A stretch of 64,000 nucleotides of DNA, taken from positions 62,001 through 126,000 of the forward strand of contig JAPLOF010000062.1 in the NCBI GenBank assembly GCA_026692665.1, written 5' to 3'. Below, piece by piece: positions 48,162 through 58,591 of the stretch (position 1 is the stretch's first letter; every line of letters starts with the position of its first letter). Origin of the DNA: Planctomycetota bacterium. Its GTDB lineage: Bacteria; Planctomycetota; UBA1135; GCA-002686595. A program made the translations under genes and the position numbers. The notes under the pieces were generated by a model, which was not told the DNA's origin, did not search any database, and worked only from the letters and a program-made list of their open reading frames with translations.

Positions 48162-51100
48162 CTACTTGGTCTTGATCGGGTCCGCCGGTCGCGCGGGCAG
48201 CTTCAGCGGGTTCTTCCGCAGCGCTTCCAGCACTTCCTGCACGGCGCGCTCGAGTTGCGGATCCCCGCCCTTCAGGGTGGCGGCCGGATCGTTCTCGATC
48301 TCGATGTCGGGCTCGACTCCCCAGCCCTCGACCGCCCACTGGCCGTTCTTGTCCGCGTGGCCGAACTCGGGCACGTTCACGGTGCCACCGTCGATCAACG
48401 GACCATGGTTCGTGATGCCCACGACACCGCCCCACGAACGCTTGCCGATCACGGGGCCGAGCTTCGCCTGCTGGAACATCCACGGGAAGATGTCGCCGTC
48501 GGAAGCGGAGTTCTGGTTGATCAGGCAGACCATGGGGCCGTGGAAGACGACCTGCGGGTAGGTGCCCGTGAAGTCGCTGTTGCGCGAGTACTCGGTGGCG
48601 AGGAGCACGCGCCGCAGCCGCTCGATGAGCATCTGGCTCACGTTGCCCCCGCCGTTGTTGCGGTCGTCGACGATCAGGCCTTCCTTGCGCACCTGGCCGT
48701 AGTACCACTTGATGAACTCGCGGATGCCGTCCTCGCTCATGTCGGGCATGTGGATGTAGGCGAGCCGCCCTCCGGAGAGCTTGTCCACGCGCTCGCGATT
48801 CGTCAGCACCCAGTCCAGGTAGAACAGGTCCGTCTCCGAAGTCCGCGGCCGGAACACGACCTTGCGAGCACCTTCCGCGGTCGGGCGAGAGTTCACGAGG
48901 AACTCCACCGGACGGTCCGCCTTGCCGCGCAACAGCTGGTAGGGATCCGTATCCGCGCGCAGGTCGACGCCATCGATCGCGAGCACGAAATCCCCCACCT
49001 CGACCTTCACGCCGAGCTCGGTCAGGGGCGAGCGGTATCGTTCCTCCTCGTTCTGCCCGCGCAGGATGCGCGCGATCCGGTAGCGCCCCGACTGCGCGTC
49101 CACTTCCAGGCGACCGCCGAAAAGCGCCACCGGCGTGCGCTCGGGAAGGTCCCAGTCCCCGCCGGCGACGTACGCGTGGCCCACGTTCAACTCGGCGACC
49201 ATCTCGCCCAGCAGGTAGTTGAGGTCCGCGCGGTGCGCGACGTGCTCGAGCAGCGGCTCGTACTGGGTCCGCAGGGCCTGCCAGTCGTAGCCGTGCATGT
49301 TGGGCGCGTAGAAGTAGTCGCGGAAGCGCCGCCAGACTTCGTGGAACGCCGTGCGCCACTCGTCCTTCGGCACCCGGTCGCAGACGAGACCCGCGGTCGA
49401 GACTTCTTTCTTCGAGTCCTTGCCCTTCGCATTCGCGTCGTAGAGCGCGAAGGCGCCGCCGACGCTGGCCAGGATCTTCGATCCGTCGGCCGAGAGGGAA
49501 TACCCGGCGCAGTTCTCGACCAGATGGCTCGCCTTGCGCTCCTTGCGCGCGAAGGCGACGAGGACGGGCTCGGAGTCGCTCTCGCGGCCGTAGTAGGACG
49601 CTCCGCGCTTCACGTAGAAGAGGTGCTCGGCGTTGGCCGAGAGCGAGTCGTAGTTGTCGGGTTCCACGGGGATCCGCACGACGCGGGCGGCCAGGCCCTC
49701 GAAGTCGATCACGACGGGCTTCGCGGGCTTGTCGGCCGCCGCGTCCTTCTTCGCCTCGTCCGCCTTCGGCGCCTCGTCCTTCTTCGCGCCGTCCTCCGAC
49801 TTCGGCAGCGTCACCTCGTCGCTCTGCGGCGGGAACGGATGCGCGACGTCCGGGCGCAACGCCAGCGCATAGATCCCGGTCGAGCGGTTCACCGCGAAGT
49901 TCCATTCGAGCCCCATCAGCTGAGGTGCGAACTCGCGATCGGACAGGAAGTAGAGGAAGTCGCCCGCGGGGTCCCAGACCGGCTCGCTCTCGGACCACAG
50001 CTCGTCCGTGACGCGGCGCAGCCCGCCGTCGGATCCTCCCCAGATCCAGAGCGAGCGCAGGGCGTTCTCGTCCGTGAGGGAGAACGCGAGCCAGGCCGAG
50101 TCCGGCGACCACTGGTAGTCGCCCAGGTTCCCGCTGCGGTCGCGCGCGACCTCGTTGACGACTTTCGAGGCGAGGTCCAGCACGTGGAGCCGCCCGCTCT
50201 TGGTCGCGAAGGCGATGCGCTTGCCATCGGGCGACCATTCCAGTCCGGTCTTCCTCTCGGTGGAGCCGCTCGTGAGCTGCGTCGCGGCTCCGGCACCGTC
50301 CTGCGCCCTGAGCCAGATCTCCTCCTCGCCGCTGGCGTCCGACACGTAGGCGATGTGCGCGCCGTCCGGGGACCAGCGCGCGAGTCGATCGTGCGCCTTG
50401 GACGAGTTCGTGAGGTTCCGCGTCGGCCCCTTCTCGATCGGCGCCGTGAAAACGTCACCGCGCGCGACGAACAGCGCGCGCTCGCCCTTGGGCGACAACG
50501 AAGAGCCCTCGAGGTTCTTCGCCGCGGGGATGCTGGACGGCCGCGAGGAGACGCCGTCGTCCGGCACGCGGATGTCCAGCTTCTTCTGCGTGCCGGCCTT
50601 GGTGTCGTACACGACGAGCTCGCCGTTCAGCTCGAAGACGATCTCCCCGGCGTCGCCGCGGCTGGCCCAGCGCACGTCGTACTGGGCTTCGCGCGTGTGC
50701 TGCTCCGTCTTCTTGGAATCGAGGTCGTACGAGTAGAGGTTCAGCGTCCCGTCGCGGTCCGAGACGAACCACACGCGCCGATCGATCCACATCGGATCGC
50801 GCTCGGTGCGCTTGCTGGGGCTCACGGGCTCGATCGAGGCCGTGGCGAAGTCGAAGACGTACAGGTCCTGCGCCCAGCCGCCCTCGTAGCGCTTCCACGT
50901 GCGGAAGTCGCGCGTGAGCGGCGAGTAGACCGCCTGCTTGCCGTCGGGCGAGAAGTCCCCGCCGCCCGAGACGGGCATCGCGAGCGCCGTCGGCGGGCCG
51001 CCGCCGAGCGGCACGGTGTAGAGGCGCGTGTCCGTGAGGTCCCAGCCGTCCCGCATCGACCGGAACAGCACCGAGCGACCGTCCCGCGAGAAGCCGTAGA

Positions 51101-51461
51101 CCTGGTTGTCGTAGCCCCAGCGCTGGGCGAGCGGTCCGCGCGCCGGGTAGAACGTGAGCTGCTTGGGCACGCCGCCCTGGCTCGGCACGACGTAGACCTG
51201 CTCGTCGCCGTCGTACTGCCCGGTGAAGGCGATCCAGGCCCCGTCCGGCGAGAACTTGGGGAAGAGCTCCAACCCGGGATGCGCCGTGAGCCGCGTCGCG
51301 GTCCCGCCCCCCGAGGGAGCGAGCCACAGGTCGCCCGCGTAGCAGAACGCGACGCGATCGCCATGGATGTCGGGGAAGCGCAAGAGCTTCGTCTGCGCGG
51401 CGGCGGGGGCGGCGAAGGAGACGAGGGCCGCGGCGAACGCGGCGAGCGACGGACCGGACAT
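48162..51461 (-). CDS. Tricorn-protease-like S41 peptidase
   Basis: Signal peptide; propeller FPDIHGDRVAFCYAGDLWLAPSGGGTATRLTAHPGLELFPKFSPDGAWIAFTGQYDGDEQVY; LIVDDRNNGGGNVSQML, CLINQNSASDGDIFPWMFQQ. Confidence 0.94.
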   Translation of the reverse strand: MSGPSLAAFAAALVSFAAPAAAQTKLLRFPDIHGDRVAFCYAGDLWLAPSGGGTATRLTAHPGLELFPKFSPDGAWIAFTGQYDGDEQVYVVPSQGGVPKQLTFYPARGPLAQRWGYDNQVYGFSRDGRSVLFRSMRDGWDLTDTRLYTVPLGGGPPTALAMPVSGGGDFSPDGKQAVYSPLTRDFRTWKRYEGGWAQDLYVFDFATASIEPVSPSKRTERDPMWIDRRVWFVSDRDGTLNLYSYDLDSKKTEQHTREAQYDVRWASRGDAGEIVFELNGELVVYDTKAGTQKKLDIRVPDDGVSSRPSSIPAAKNLEGSSLSPKGERALFVARGDVFTAPIEKGPTRNLTNSSKAHDRLARWSPDGAHIAYVSDASGEEEIWLRAQDGAGAATQLTSGSTERKTGLEWSPDGKRIAFATKSGRLHVLDLASKVVNEVARDRSGNLGDYQWSPDSAWLAFSLTDENALRSLWIWGGSDGGLRRVTDELWSESEPVWDPAGDFLYFLSDREFAPQLMGLEWNFAVNRSTGIYALALRPDVAHPFPPQSDEVTLPKSEDGAKKDEAPKADEAKKDAAADKPAKPVVIDFEGLAARVVRIPVEPDNYDSLSANAEHLFYVKRGASYYGRESDSEPVLVAFARKERKASHLVENCAGYSLSADGSKILASVGGAFALYDANAKGKDSKKEVSTAGLVCDRVPKDEWRTAFHEVWRRFRDYFYAPNMHGYDWQALRTQYEPLLEHVAHRADLNYLLGEMVAELNVGHAYVAGGDWDLPERTPVALFGGRLEVDAQSGRYRIARILRGQNEEERYRSPLTELGVKVEVGDFVLAIDGVDLRADTDPYQLLRGKADRPVEFLVNSRPTAEGARKVVFRPRTSETDLFYLDWVLTNRERVDKLSGGRLAYIHMPDMSEDGIREFIKWYYGQVRKEGLIVDDRNNGGGNVSQMLIERLRRVLLATEYSRNSDFTGTYPQVVFHGPMVCLINQNSASDGDIFPWMFQQAKLGPVIGKRSWGGVVGITNHGPLIDGGTVNVPEFGHADKNGQWAVEGWGVEPDIEIENDPAATLKGGDPQLERAVQEVLEALRKNPLKLPARPADPIKTK

Positions 51462-51631
51462 GCGGGATCGGCCTCGGGCGAGAGGGTGCGGACGGCCGGG
51501 TGGAAGCAGGAGGCCCGGCGACGGGGCATCGTAGGGATCGCCGGCCGCGAGCTCCACGGCTTCTGGGTGCGGAACCGGCCGTCGCCCGCGGCGCGTGTCC
51601 TCCGGACGGACCGCGCCAGGTCCGGGCATGC

Positions 51632-51658
51632 CGGGAGCCCGCCGACAGCGGGCTCCCG
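51632..51658 (-). terminator. Strong hairpin 19 nt downstream of the radical-SAM gene
   Basis: CGGGAGCCCGC-CGACA-GCGGGCTCCCG: 11-bp perfect stem, 5-nt loop; no T tract. Confidence 0.5.
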
Positions 51659-51676
51659 AAGTTCATCCGCGAGCGG

Positions 51677-53116
51677 TCACTTCGCCTGGGCTTCGAGCTT
51701 CGACGCGGCGCGAGCCTGGTCGTGCACGTTCTCGCTGCGCGGCGGCGGCACGAGGCCCAACGCGCGTCCGAGGCGCTTGCGGCCGAACTGCGGGTTCTCG
51801 AGGTAGTAGAGCGCGCGCTCCATGAAGCGCCGCGAACGCTGCGGGTAGCCGTAGTACCAGCGCTCGTAGCTGCGCACCATGTTCTTGCGCATCTCCTCGA
51901 GCTCGATCTGGGTGAAGTGCTCGTGCTTGTACGCCGACCTGTTGCTCGAGACGTAGTTCTCGGACAGGTCCGAGAGGTCGATGTTCGCCAGGTAGCCGTC
52001 CCAGCTCTCGGTGCCGATCAGCGGATTGAACACCGACACACGCACGAGGTCCGGCCCGGCCAGCTTGAGGACCTTCTCCGTCTCCTCGATGTCCTGCTTC
52101 GTCTCGCCCGGCGAGCCGACGATCAGGTAGACCTTGGCCCAGATGCCGGCGCGACGCGTCATCCGCGCGGCCTCGACGATCACCTCGGGAGTGAGGTCCT
52201 TCTTGAGGACGTCCAGCATGCGCTGGCTGCCCGACTCCCAGCCATAGTAGATCCGCCGGCAGCCGGCGCGGTGCATGTGCTTGAGCAACGGGTAGTCGAC
52301 GCAGTCCGCGCGCGTGTTCGCGATCCACTCGAACTTCAGGCCGCGGCGGAGGATCTCGTCGCACATCTCGTGGATGCGCTTCTTCCTGAGCGTGAGGATC
52401 TCGTCCACGAACAGGATGACGCCCGGGTTGTACGTCTTGACGATGTGCTCGAGCTCGTCGACGATCATCTCCGTCGAACGCACGCGGAACCCGCGGCCAG
52501 TCAGTTCCTTCTGGCAGAAGATGCACTTGAAGGGGCATCCGCGCGTCGTGAAGATGTAGACCAGCTTCTCAGGGTTCAGCGCGAAGTAGCGGTCCATCGG
52601 CAGGAGGTGCCGCGCCGGCAGCGGCAGCTCGTCGAGCTTCTTGATCAGCGGCGGAGCCTGGTTGTCGATCGCCAGCTGTCCGTCGCGCATCGCCGCGAGA
52701 CCGGGGACTTGCGCCAGCGCGTTCCAGTCGTTGCCGTCGAGGTGCTGCAGGAACTGGGGCAGCGTCTCCTCCGCCTCCCCCTTCAGCACGAAGTCGAAGT
52801 GCCCGCTGTCGAGGAAGATGCCCTGGTCGACGGACGCGTGCGGCCCGCCCATGACCGTGATCTTGCCGCGGCTCTTGGCGTACTTGGCCCAGGCGATCGC
52901 GCGCCGGATGTTGGGCGTCAGCGCGTCGAAGCCGATGACGTCGTTGCGCTCGATCGCCTCGCGCATGTGCGCGTCGTTCACGATGCGCTCGTCGCACAGC
53001 TCGACCGGGATCTGCGCCTTCTCCAGGCTCGCCCCGAGGTAGGCGATCCCGAGGACCATGGAGAGCGGGTCCTCCTGGACGTGGGGCTTGACGTAGGTCA
53101 GCAGGGTCTTGCGCAT
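51677..53116 (-). CDS. B12-binding-type radical SAM protein
   Basis: MGGPHASVDQGIFLDSGHFDFVLKGEAEETLPQFL; TTRGCPFKCIFCQKELTGRGFRVRS (CxxxCxxC); KVYLIVGSPGETKQDIEET. Confidence 0.93.
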   Translation of the reverse strand: MRKTLLTYVKPHVQEDPLSMVLGIAYLGASLEKAQIPVELCDERIVNDAHMREAIERNDVIGFDALTPNIRRAIAWAKYAKSRGKITVMGGPHASVDQGIFLDSGHFDFVLKGEAEETLPQFLQHLDGNDWNALAQVPGLAAMRDGQLAIDNQAPPLIKKLDELPLPARHLLPMDRYFALNPEKLVYIFTTRGCPFKCIFCQKELTGRGFRVRSTEMIVDELEHIVKTYNPGVILFVDEILTLRKKRIHEMCDEILRRGLKFEWIANTRADCVDYPLLKHMHRAGCRRIYYGWESGSQRMLDVLKKDLTPEVIVEAARMTRRAGIWAKVYLIVGSPGETKQDIEETEKVLKLAGPDLVRVSVFNPLIGTESWDGYLANIDLSDLSENYVSSNRSAYKHEHFTQIELEEMRKNMVRSYERWYYGYPQRSRRFMERALYYLENPQFGRKRLGRALGLVPPPRSENVHDQARAASKLEAQAK

Positions 53117-53293
53117 CGGAGGTGTCTAGTCGCAGGTGGCGAGCGCGCTCAAGGGGTCGGGGAGTCGGGCGAGGAGAACCCGTCTCGGATCTCTTCGTCG
53201 AACCGGGATCGACCGCTTCGGCCTCAAACTCTACCCCGTGCGGAAGGTTCTCGCAAAGCCTTCCAAGCAGCGGACTTGGGGCTCATGCTGCCT

Positions 53294-54580
53294 TTACGGG
53301 TCCTTCTCGATGCCCCGCGGACCGCGCCCGGCCGCGGCGCGCGCCGCGGCGTACTCGTCCAGGAACTCCCGCGCGAGGCGTGGGATCGTGAAGTGGGCCT
53401 CCAGGCGGGCCCTGCCGGCCGCGCCCATCCGCCGCCGCAGTTCGGCATCCTCGAGGAGCCGCGCGATCGCGCCGGAAAAGGCTTCCAGGTCGAACGGGTT
53501 CGCCACGAAGCCCGTCACGCCGTCCGCGACGACCTCGGGGCTGCCGCCGAAGACGGTCGCCACGACGGGCTTCCCGTGCTCCATCGCCTCGAGGTTCACG
53601 AGGCCGAACGTGTCGAAGCAGATCGAAGGCGTGACGAAGACGTCCGTCGCGGCGTAGGCGGCCTGCAACTCCGCGCCGTCCAGCCAGCCGGTGGGAACGA
53701 CGCGGTCGGCGACGCCCAGCGCGCGCGCGCGCGGCTCGAACTCCCGTTCGTAGATGTCGCGCTTCCCCATCACGATCAGGCGCAGGGTCGGGTACCGCGG
53801 CGCGAGCTTCGCGAGCATGGCCAGGAGTTGGCCCACCCCCTTCTGCTCGTGGAGTCGTCCCCCGATCGCGAGCACGAGCGCGCCTTCGAGACCGAAGCGC
53901 CCGCGGAAAGCGGCGACCTCGGCCGCGGTCGGCAGCGCCGCCTGCTCGCGCACCGCGTTGTGCACCGTGCGATCGACGCGGATCCCGTTGGCGCGGATCG
54001 CGACGCCCAGCTCGTCCGACACGACGGTGAACCGGTGGACGTCGCGCGCCAGCACGCGCCGGATCGCGGCGTTGCGCCAGGGGTTGTAGCGCAGGCGCTG
54101 GCACGGGATGCACTTCTGCCAGTAGGCCGCGTAGTCGCGCTCGAGTCCGTGGGCCGCCTCGCCGCCGTGGAAGCAGGTCAGCTTCTGGTAGCAGAACGTC
54201 ATCACGTCGTGCGCGGTGAACACGACGCCCGCGCCGCTCTCCCGCGAGCGGGTCAGCGCTGCGTAGCCCAGGTGCGCGTGCAAGAGGTGGCTGTGCACGA
54301 TGTCGGGCCGGTACTCCGCCAGGACGCGGCCGAACTCCGCGTGCAGGGGGCGCTCGGAGATCGACGTCCACCCGCGCCAGCGCGGCGACGCCGTGCTGTG
54401 GAGACGGTGGACGCGCATCCCCTCGATCTCGGTCGGCGTCGCGGAGCCGGCGTCCTGTACGGCCGTCACGAGCCGCGTCTCGTGTCCGAGCCCGCGCAGG
54501 TGAGCGCCGAGCTGGTACATCTGCCGGATCGACGATCCGATGCGCGGGTCCGAGAGGTCGTTCAGGAAGAGGATGCGCAT
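53294..54580 (-). CDS. Glycosyltransferase family 4
   Basis: MRILFLNDLSDPRIGSSIRQMYQLGAHLRGLGHE, HSHLLHAHLGYAAL, ALVLAIGGRLHEQKGVGQLLAML, FDTFGLVNLEAMEHGKPVVATVFGGSPEVV. Confidence 0.93.
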   Translation of the reverse strand: MRILFLNDLSDPRIGSSIRQMYQLGAHLRGLGHETRLVTAVQDAGSATPTEIEGMRVHRLHSTASPRWRGWTSISERPLHAEFGRVLAEYRPDIVHSHLLHAHLGYAALTRSRESGAGVVFTAHDVMTFCYQKLTCFHGGEAAHGLERDYAAYWQKCIPCQRLRYNPWRNAAIRRVLARDVHRFTVVSDELGVAIRANGIRVDRTVHNAVREQAALPTAAEVAAFRGRFGLEGALVLAIGGRLHEQKGVGQLLAMLAKLAPRYPTLRLIVMGKRDIYEREFEPRARALGVADRVVPTGWLDGAELQAAYAATDVFVTPSICFDTFGLVNLEAMEHGKPVVATVFGGSPEVVADGVTGFVANPFDLEAFSGAIARLLEDAELRRRMGAAGRARLEAHFTIPRLAREFLDEYAAARAAAGRGPRGIEKDP

Positions 54581-54585
54581 CGCGG

Positions 54586-56007
54586 TCACTCGCGCCCGCC
54601 GCTCCGGCGCCCACCGACGTCGATCGCGGCTTCCTGGAGCACCTGCGCGTCCTCCAAGTCCCGGGAGCTCGCACGCCCGAACCCGCCGCCCCCCGATCGG
54701 TACATGAACCAGTAGATGTAGCCCAGGTGCACCAGGACCCACGACTGGTACAGGGCCAGTCCCCAGGCGGTGCCCGTGTACGGCACGACCCGGATCAGCC
54801 AGACGTTGAGCGGGATCGTGATCACCGCGCCCAGCACCGTGAGCCACAGCCAGGCCTTCACCTGGTTGGTCGCGATGTACACCGAGTCGATCGCCGCGGC
54901 GAAGGCGTAGGGCACGTAGCCCAGGGCCAGGATCCACGCGAAGTGGAACACGGGCATCGCGTAGTCGGCCGGGAAGATGGCGCCGACGACGACCGGGATC
55001 GCGAGCAGCGCGAGCAGCATCGCGAAGGCGATTCCGACGCCGGTGAGCAACGTCACGCGGTTGAAGAGCCGTCGCAGTCCGACCCAGTCCTTCTTGCCGG
55101 CGAACTCCGCGAGCGCGGGCAGCGCGGTCCGCGCCACGGCGGGCATCGGCAGGGTCGGGATCTGCATGATCCGCTGCGCGATGTGGAAGTAGCTCACCCA
55201 CTCCTTGCCCACGACCTTGGCGATGATCAGGCGCGGGAAGATGTTGAGGAACAGCGCGGTGCCGTTCTTCAAGAGTCCGACGCGGATCCCGAGGCGCATG
55301 CCGCGCCACAGCGGCACCTCGCGCATGCGGGTCAGGATCTCGCGCGGGCCGGGCAGCGGCGGCCCGCCGTCGTGGCGCGCCACCGAGTACAGCTCGATGG
55401 CGAGGATCGAGCCGAAGATCGCCGACACGACCGTGCCGATCACGGCGCCCAGCGGCGATCCCGTGATCGCGGCGCCCAGCACGACCAGGAAGAAGCGCAC
55501 GACTTCGTCGGCATTCTCGACTTGCGCCAGCGCCCGCATGCGCCGCGTGCCCTGGAACGCGACCGCGGCGACGGTGCGCGGCAGGTCGAAGAGCGGCTCC
55601 AGGCACAGGATCAGCGCCCACACACCGACCTCGCGCGAGTCGTAGAACACCTCCCCGAACCAGGGCAGCGCGAACCACCCGACGGCCAGGATGGCGAGGC
55701 AGAACACGATCCCCGCCTTGGCGACGAAGGCGATCCAGCCGGCCGTCTTCTCGACGTTGCCGCGCACGTGGGCGGCCGCGATCTGACTGATCGTCGCCGG
55801 CACGACACCCGTGTTGATCAGGAAGTGGAGCAGGCCCTGCAGCGCGATCGCGACGACGAAGGCTCCCTGTCCTCGCGCGCCCAGGAGGAACGCCAGGACG
55901 ACCGTCGAAGCGAACTGGCTGATCTGGTTGATCGCGCTCGCGACCTGCAACGTCGCCGTGTCGCGGAAGAAGCGGCTCTTCACCATCTCGGCCAGGCGCC
56001 GTTTCAT
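54586..56007 (-). CDS. Polysaccharide flippase (Wzx/MATE-like)
   Basis: FRDTATLQVASAINQISQFASTVVLAFLLGARGQGAFVVAIALQGLLHFLINTGVVPATISQIAA; about 12 hydrophobic segments. Confidence 0.88.
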   Translation of the reverse strand: MKRRLAEMVKSRFFRDTATLQVASAINQISQFASTVVLAFLLGARGQGAFVVAIALQGLLHFLINTGVVPATISQIAAAHVRGNVEKTAGWIAFVAKAGIVFCLAILAVGWFALPWFGEVFYDSREVGVWALILCLEPLFDLPRTVAAVAFQGTRRMRALAQVENADEVVRFFLVVLGAAITGSPLGAVIGTVVSAIFGSILAIELYSVARHDGGPPLPGPREILTRMREVPLWRGMRLGIRVGLLKNGTALFLNIFPRLIIAKVVGKEWVSYFHIAQRIMQIPTLPMPAVARTALPALAEFAGKKDWVGLRRLFNRVTLLTGVGIAFAMLLALLAIPVVVGAIFPADYAMPVFHFAWILALGYVPYAFAAAIDSVYIATNQVKAWLWLTVLGAVITIPLNVWLIRVVPYTGTAWGLALYQSWVLVHLGYIYWFMYRSGGGGFGRASSRDLEDAQVLQEAAIDVGGRRSGGRE

Positions 56008-57179
56008 CGCGCGCCTCCGGACATCACGGAAGCGTAGACCCGCAGCACCGCGCGCGCGTTGTCGTCCCAGGACGATCGGGCGGCATGCGCCCGGCCCCCG
56101 GCGCCGAGGCGCTCGCGCAGGGCCGGATCGTCCAGCACGCGTTCGAGCGCCGCGCGGACCGCCTCGGACTCCTGAGCCACGAGCAGTCCGCTGACGCCGT
56201 CGTCGATCGCGTCCTCGGCGCCGCTGCCCCGCGTGCCGATCGACGGCGTGCCGCACGCGGCCGCTTCGAGGTAGACGATCCCGAAGCCCTCGAAGCCGCC
56301 GTCGGCCGCGTCCACCGGGGTATGCAGGAACACGCGCGCGTTCTGGAGCAGGGCGACCTTCTCGTCCTCGTCGACGTTGCCGACGAAGTGCACGCGATCC
56401 GCGACGCCGGCGCGACGCGCGATCTCCAGCAGGGAGCGGTGGTACGCGTCCCCGACCGCATTTCCCACGAGGACGTGCTGCAGGTCCGGATGGCGGCCCG
56501 ATACGGCGCAGAAGGCGGCGAGCGACAGGTGGTGGCCCTTGCGCTCCTTGACCTCGCCGATCGACAAGGTGAAGGGCTTGCCGCTCCACGCGCGCTCGCG
56601 CAGCGGGCGCGCCTCGGCGTAGTGAGCCGCCGACACGGCGTTCGGGATCACGTGGACGCGCTCGCGCGGCAGATCGGCTTCTCGGAGGTGCCGGTACAGG
56701 CGGTCCCGCGTGTGTCCGCTCACCGCGATCAGCGCATCGAGATCGCGGTACGTCGCCCGGGCGCGCGCGGCATGCCGCGCGGTCAGGAGCGGCTGCACGC
56801 TGTAGGTCCCGTGCGCCGTGGCCACGACGGGCTTGCCGGCCAGCCGCGCGCCGCGCAGCGCGGCCCAGGAGTGCGGGTAGTCCTTGATCGCGTGCACCAG
56901 GTCGACGCCGCGTGCGCGCAGGGCGATCCGCGGGATGCAGAGCGCCGCATTGCACGCGAAGCGCAGCGGCGACATGTGGAAGAAGTAGTCGGGCGGCAGC
57001 GCCACCTCCACGTCCCACCGCGCGGGCACCTCGGCCGAAGTCGGTCGGTGCTTGCGCGCCAGGAGGACCCGGGCCTCGAAGCCCGGCGCGGCGCGCTCGA
57101 GCGCCTGGATCAGGCGCACCGTGTAGCGCCCGACCCCGTCGAGGTCGGAAAGCGAATCGGTGAGGAACAGGACGCGCAT
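56004..57179 (-). CDS. Glycosyltransferase family 4
   Basis: MRVLFLTDSLSDLDGVGRYTVRLIQALE, FTLSIGEVKERKGHHLSLAAF, GGFEGFGIVYLEAAACGTPSIGTRGSGAEDAI; overlaps the flippase start. Confidence 0.93.
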   Translation of the reverse strand: MRVLFLTDSLSDLDGVGRYTVRLIQALERAAPGFEARVLLARKHRPTSAEVPARWDVEVALPPDYFFHMSPLRFACNAALCIPRIALRARGVDLVHAIKDYPHSWAALRGARLAGKPVVATAHGTYSVQPLLTARHAARARATYRDLDALIAVSGHTRDRLYRHLREADLPRERVHVIPNAVSAAHYAEARPLRERAWSGKPFTLSIGEVKERKGHHLSLAAFCAVSGRHPDLQHVLVGNAVGDAYHRSLLEIARRAGVADRVHFVGNVDEDEKVALLQNARVFLHTPVDAADGGFEGFGIVYLEAAACGTPSIGTRGSGAEDAIDDGVSGLLVAQESEAVRAALERVLDDPALRERLGAGGRAHAARSSWDDNARAVLRVYASVMSGGAR

Positions 57180-57298
57180 CGGGCGGGGGCGGGAGCTTAG
57201 CGGTGCCGACGGCGCCGATCCTCGCCGAATCGACGCGCAAGGACCGCGATCCCAAGGCTGACAGCCCCCGCGGCCGCTATCCTCGAAGTTTCTTCCCC

Positions 57299-58528
57299 AT
57301 GAACACCCCCGGACATCGCTCGGCGACCTGGACCGCCGCCGAGGGGCGCGGAGCCTTCGGCGGCTTCATCGGCCCGCGAAACCTCGTCGAGCTCGTCCAG
57401 AGCAGCGCCCCCTGGCTCTTCGACGGCACGCATCCACTCGCACGGAACCTGCCCGACCCGCGCCCAGGCCGGCTGGTCGACCTGGGCGAGCACCCGCTCG
57501 GCTGGTGGACGATCCTGCTCGCGGCGGACCGGCTCGCGGCCACCGACCGGCCCACGCCGGAGGACATCGCCGACTACTTCGCGCTCTCCTGCGCGTGCCA
57601 CTTCGCGAGCGTCGCCACCTACGTCCCGACGGACGTCGACGCGAAGATCCGGCGCGCTTTGTGGATCGACCAGACCGATCCGCGGGAGCTGGCTCGGATG
57701 CACGCCTTCGCGCTCGCGCTCGCGGGCTGGGACGTGTCGGGCGTCAGCGCGCGCATCGTGCAGGTCGAAGGTCTCGGCCCCGTCTCCGGCCACGACGGGG
57801 AGCGCTTGTCCGTCCTGTGCGGAGCGCTGATCGGCGCGAGCAACGCGGACGACAAGGACGCCGCGGAGGCCGCCGCGCGGGCGATCGACGCCGAGCTCGC
57901 GCGCGAGGCGCGCGCCTTCGACCTCGTGCGGGCCCGCCACGGCGAAGAACTGCGGCTGCTCGACCTGGCCACCGTGCTGACCCACAACCAGGGAGACGTC
58001 ATGCAGTCCCTCGGGACCAAGGAAGCGCGCTGCGTACCCGACGCCGTCCGCGCACGGTTCACGGACCTGGCCCGCGAACGATTCGAGCGCTACGACGGCG
58101 CGTTCGGAAGCGCAGCCCGCCTCTACAAGGAGCTCCTGAGTCCGGAGGGGCACCGCCACTATCCGCTGCGCGAGGTGAAGCTCCTGCGCGCTTCGCCGGC
58201 GCTGCTCCTGCCGATCGGGCCGTTCCTCGACGCGTTCGGCGAGCGGCTGGCGCGGCATCCGGCGTGGAGCGCGGCACAGCGGGCCGAGGTCGTCACCGGT
58301 CTCCTGGAGGGATGCCGCAAGGTCGCGGGGCAGGAGGGGTACTACCGCGCCCTCTGCGGATTCGACGCCGCTCTCCCGGGCGGCATCGCGGCGCTCGAGC
58401 CGCACTTCGCCACGGCCGCGCGACGCGAGTGGAAAGCGGACACGACGCGCAAGAAGCTCGGAGTCCGCCGCGTGTCCTTCGAGTCGAGCTACCAGAAGCG
58501 CGCGCGACAGGTCTTGCAGGGCGGGTGA
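57299..58528 (+). CDS. Conserved-looking hypothetical protein, no recognised domain
   Basis: Long clean frame MNTPGHRSATWTAAEGRGAFGGFIGPRNLVELVQSS...; consistent codon bias. Confidence 0.7.
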   Translation: MNTPGHRSATWTAAEGRGAFGGFIGPRNLVELVQSSAPWLFDGTHPLARNLPDPRPGRLVDLGEHPLGWWTILLAADRLAATDRPTPEDIADYFALSCACHFASVATYVPTDVDAKIRRALWIDQTDPRELARMHAFALALAGWDVSGVSARIVQVEGLGPVSGHDGERLSVLCGALIGASNADDKDAAEAAARAIDAELAREARAFDLVRARHGEELRLLDLATVLTHNQGDVMQSLGTKEARCVPDAVRARFTDLARERFERYDGAFGSAARLYKELLSPEGHRHYPLREVKLLRASPALLLPIGPFLDAFGERLARHPAWSAAQRAEVVTGLLEGCRKVAGQEGYYRALCGFDAALPGGIAALEPHFATAARREWKADTTRKKLGVRRVSFESSYQKRARQVLQGG

Positions 58529-58591
58529 GCCCGCAGGGTCGGAGTGCCCGTCACGCTCGCGACGCTCGCGATCGCGGCGGCCCGGCTGGCC

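Noticed and set aside
48156-51806. 1216-aa plus ORF
   Set aside because: Shadow frame opposite the tricorn-like protease.
53294-54580. Cys cluster in the GT4 (TCFHGG...KCIPCQ) as a novel metal site
   Set aside because: Similar Cys-containing insertions occur in known GT4 proteins after the HD/FxxxC region; not novel enough.
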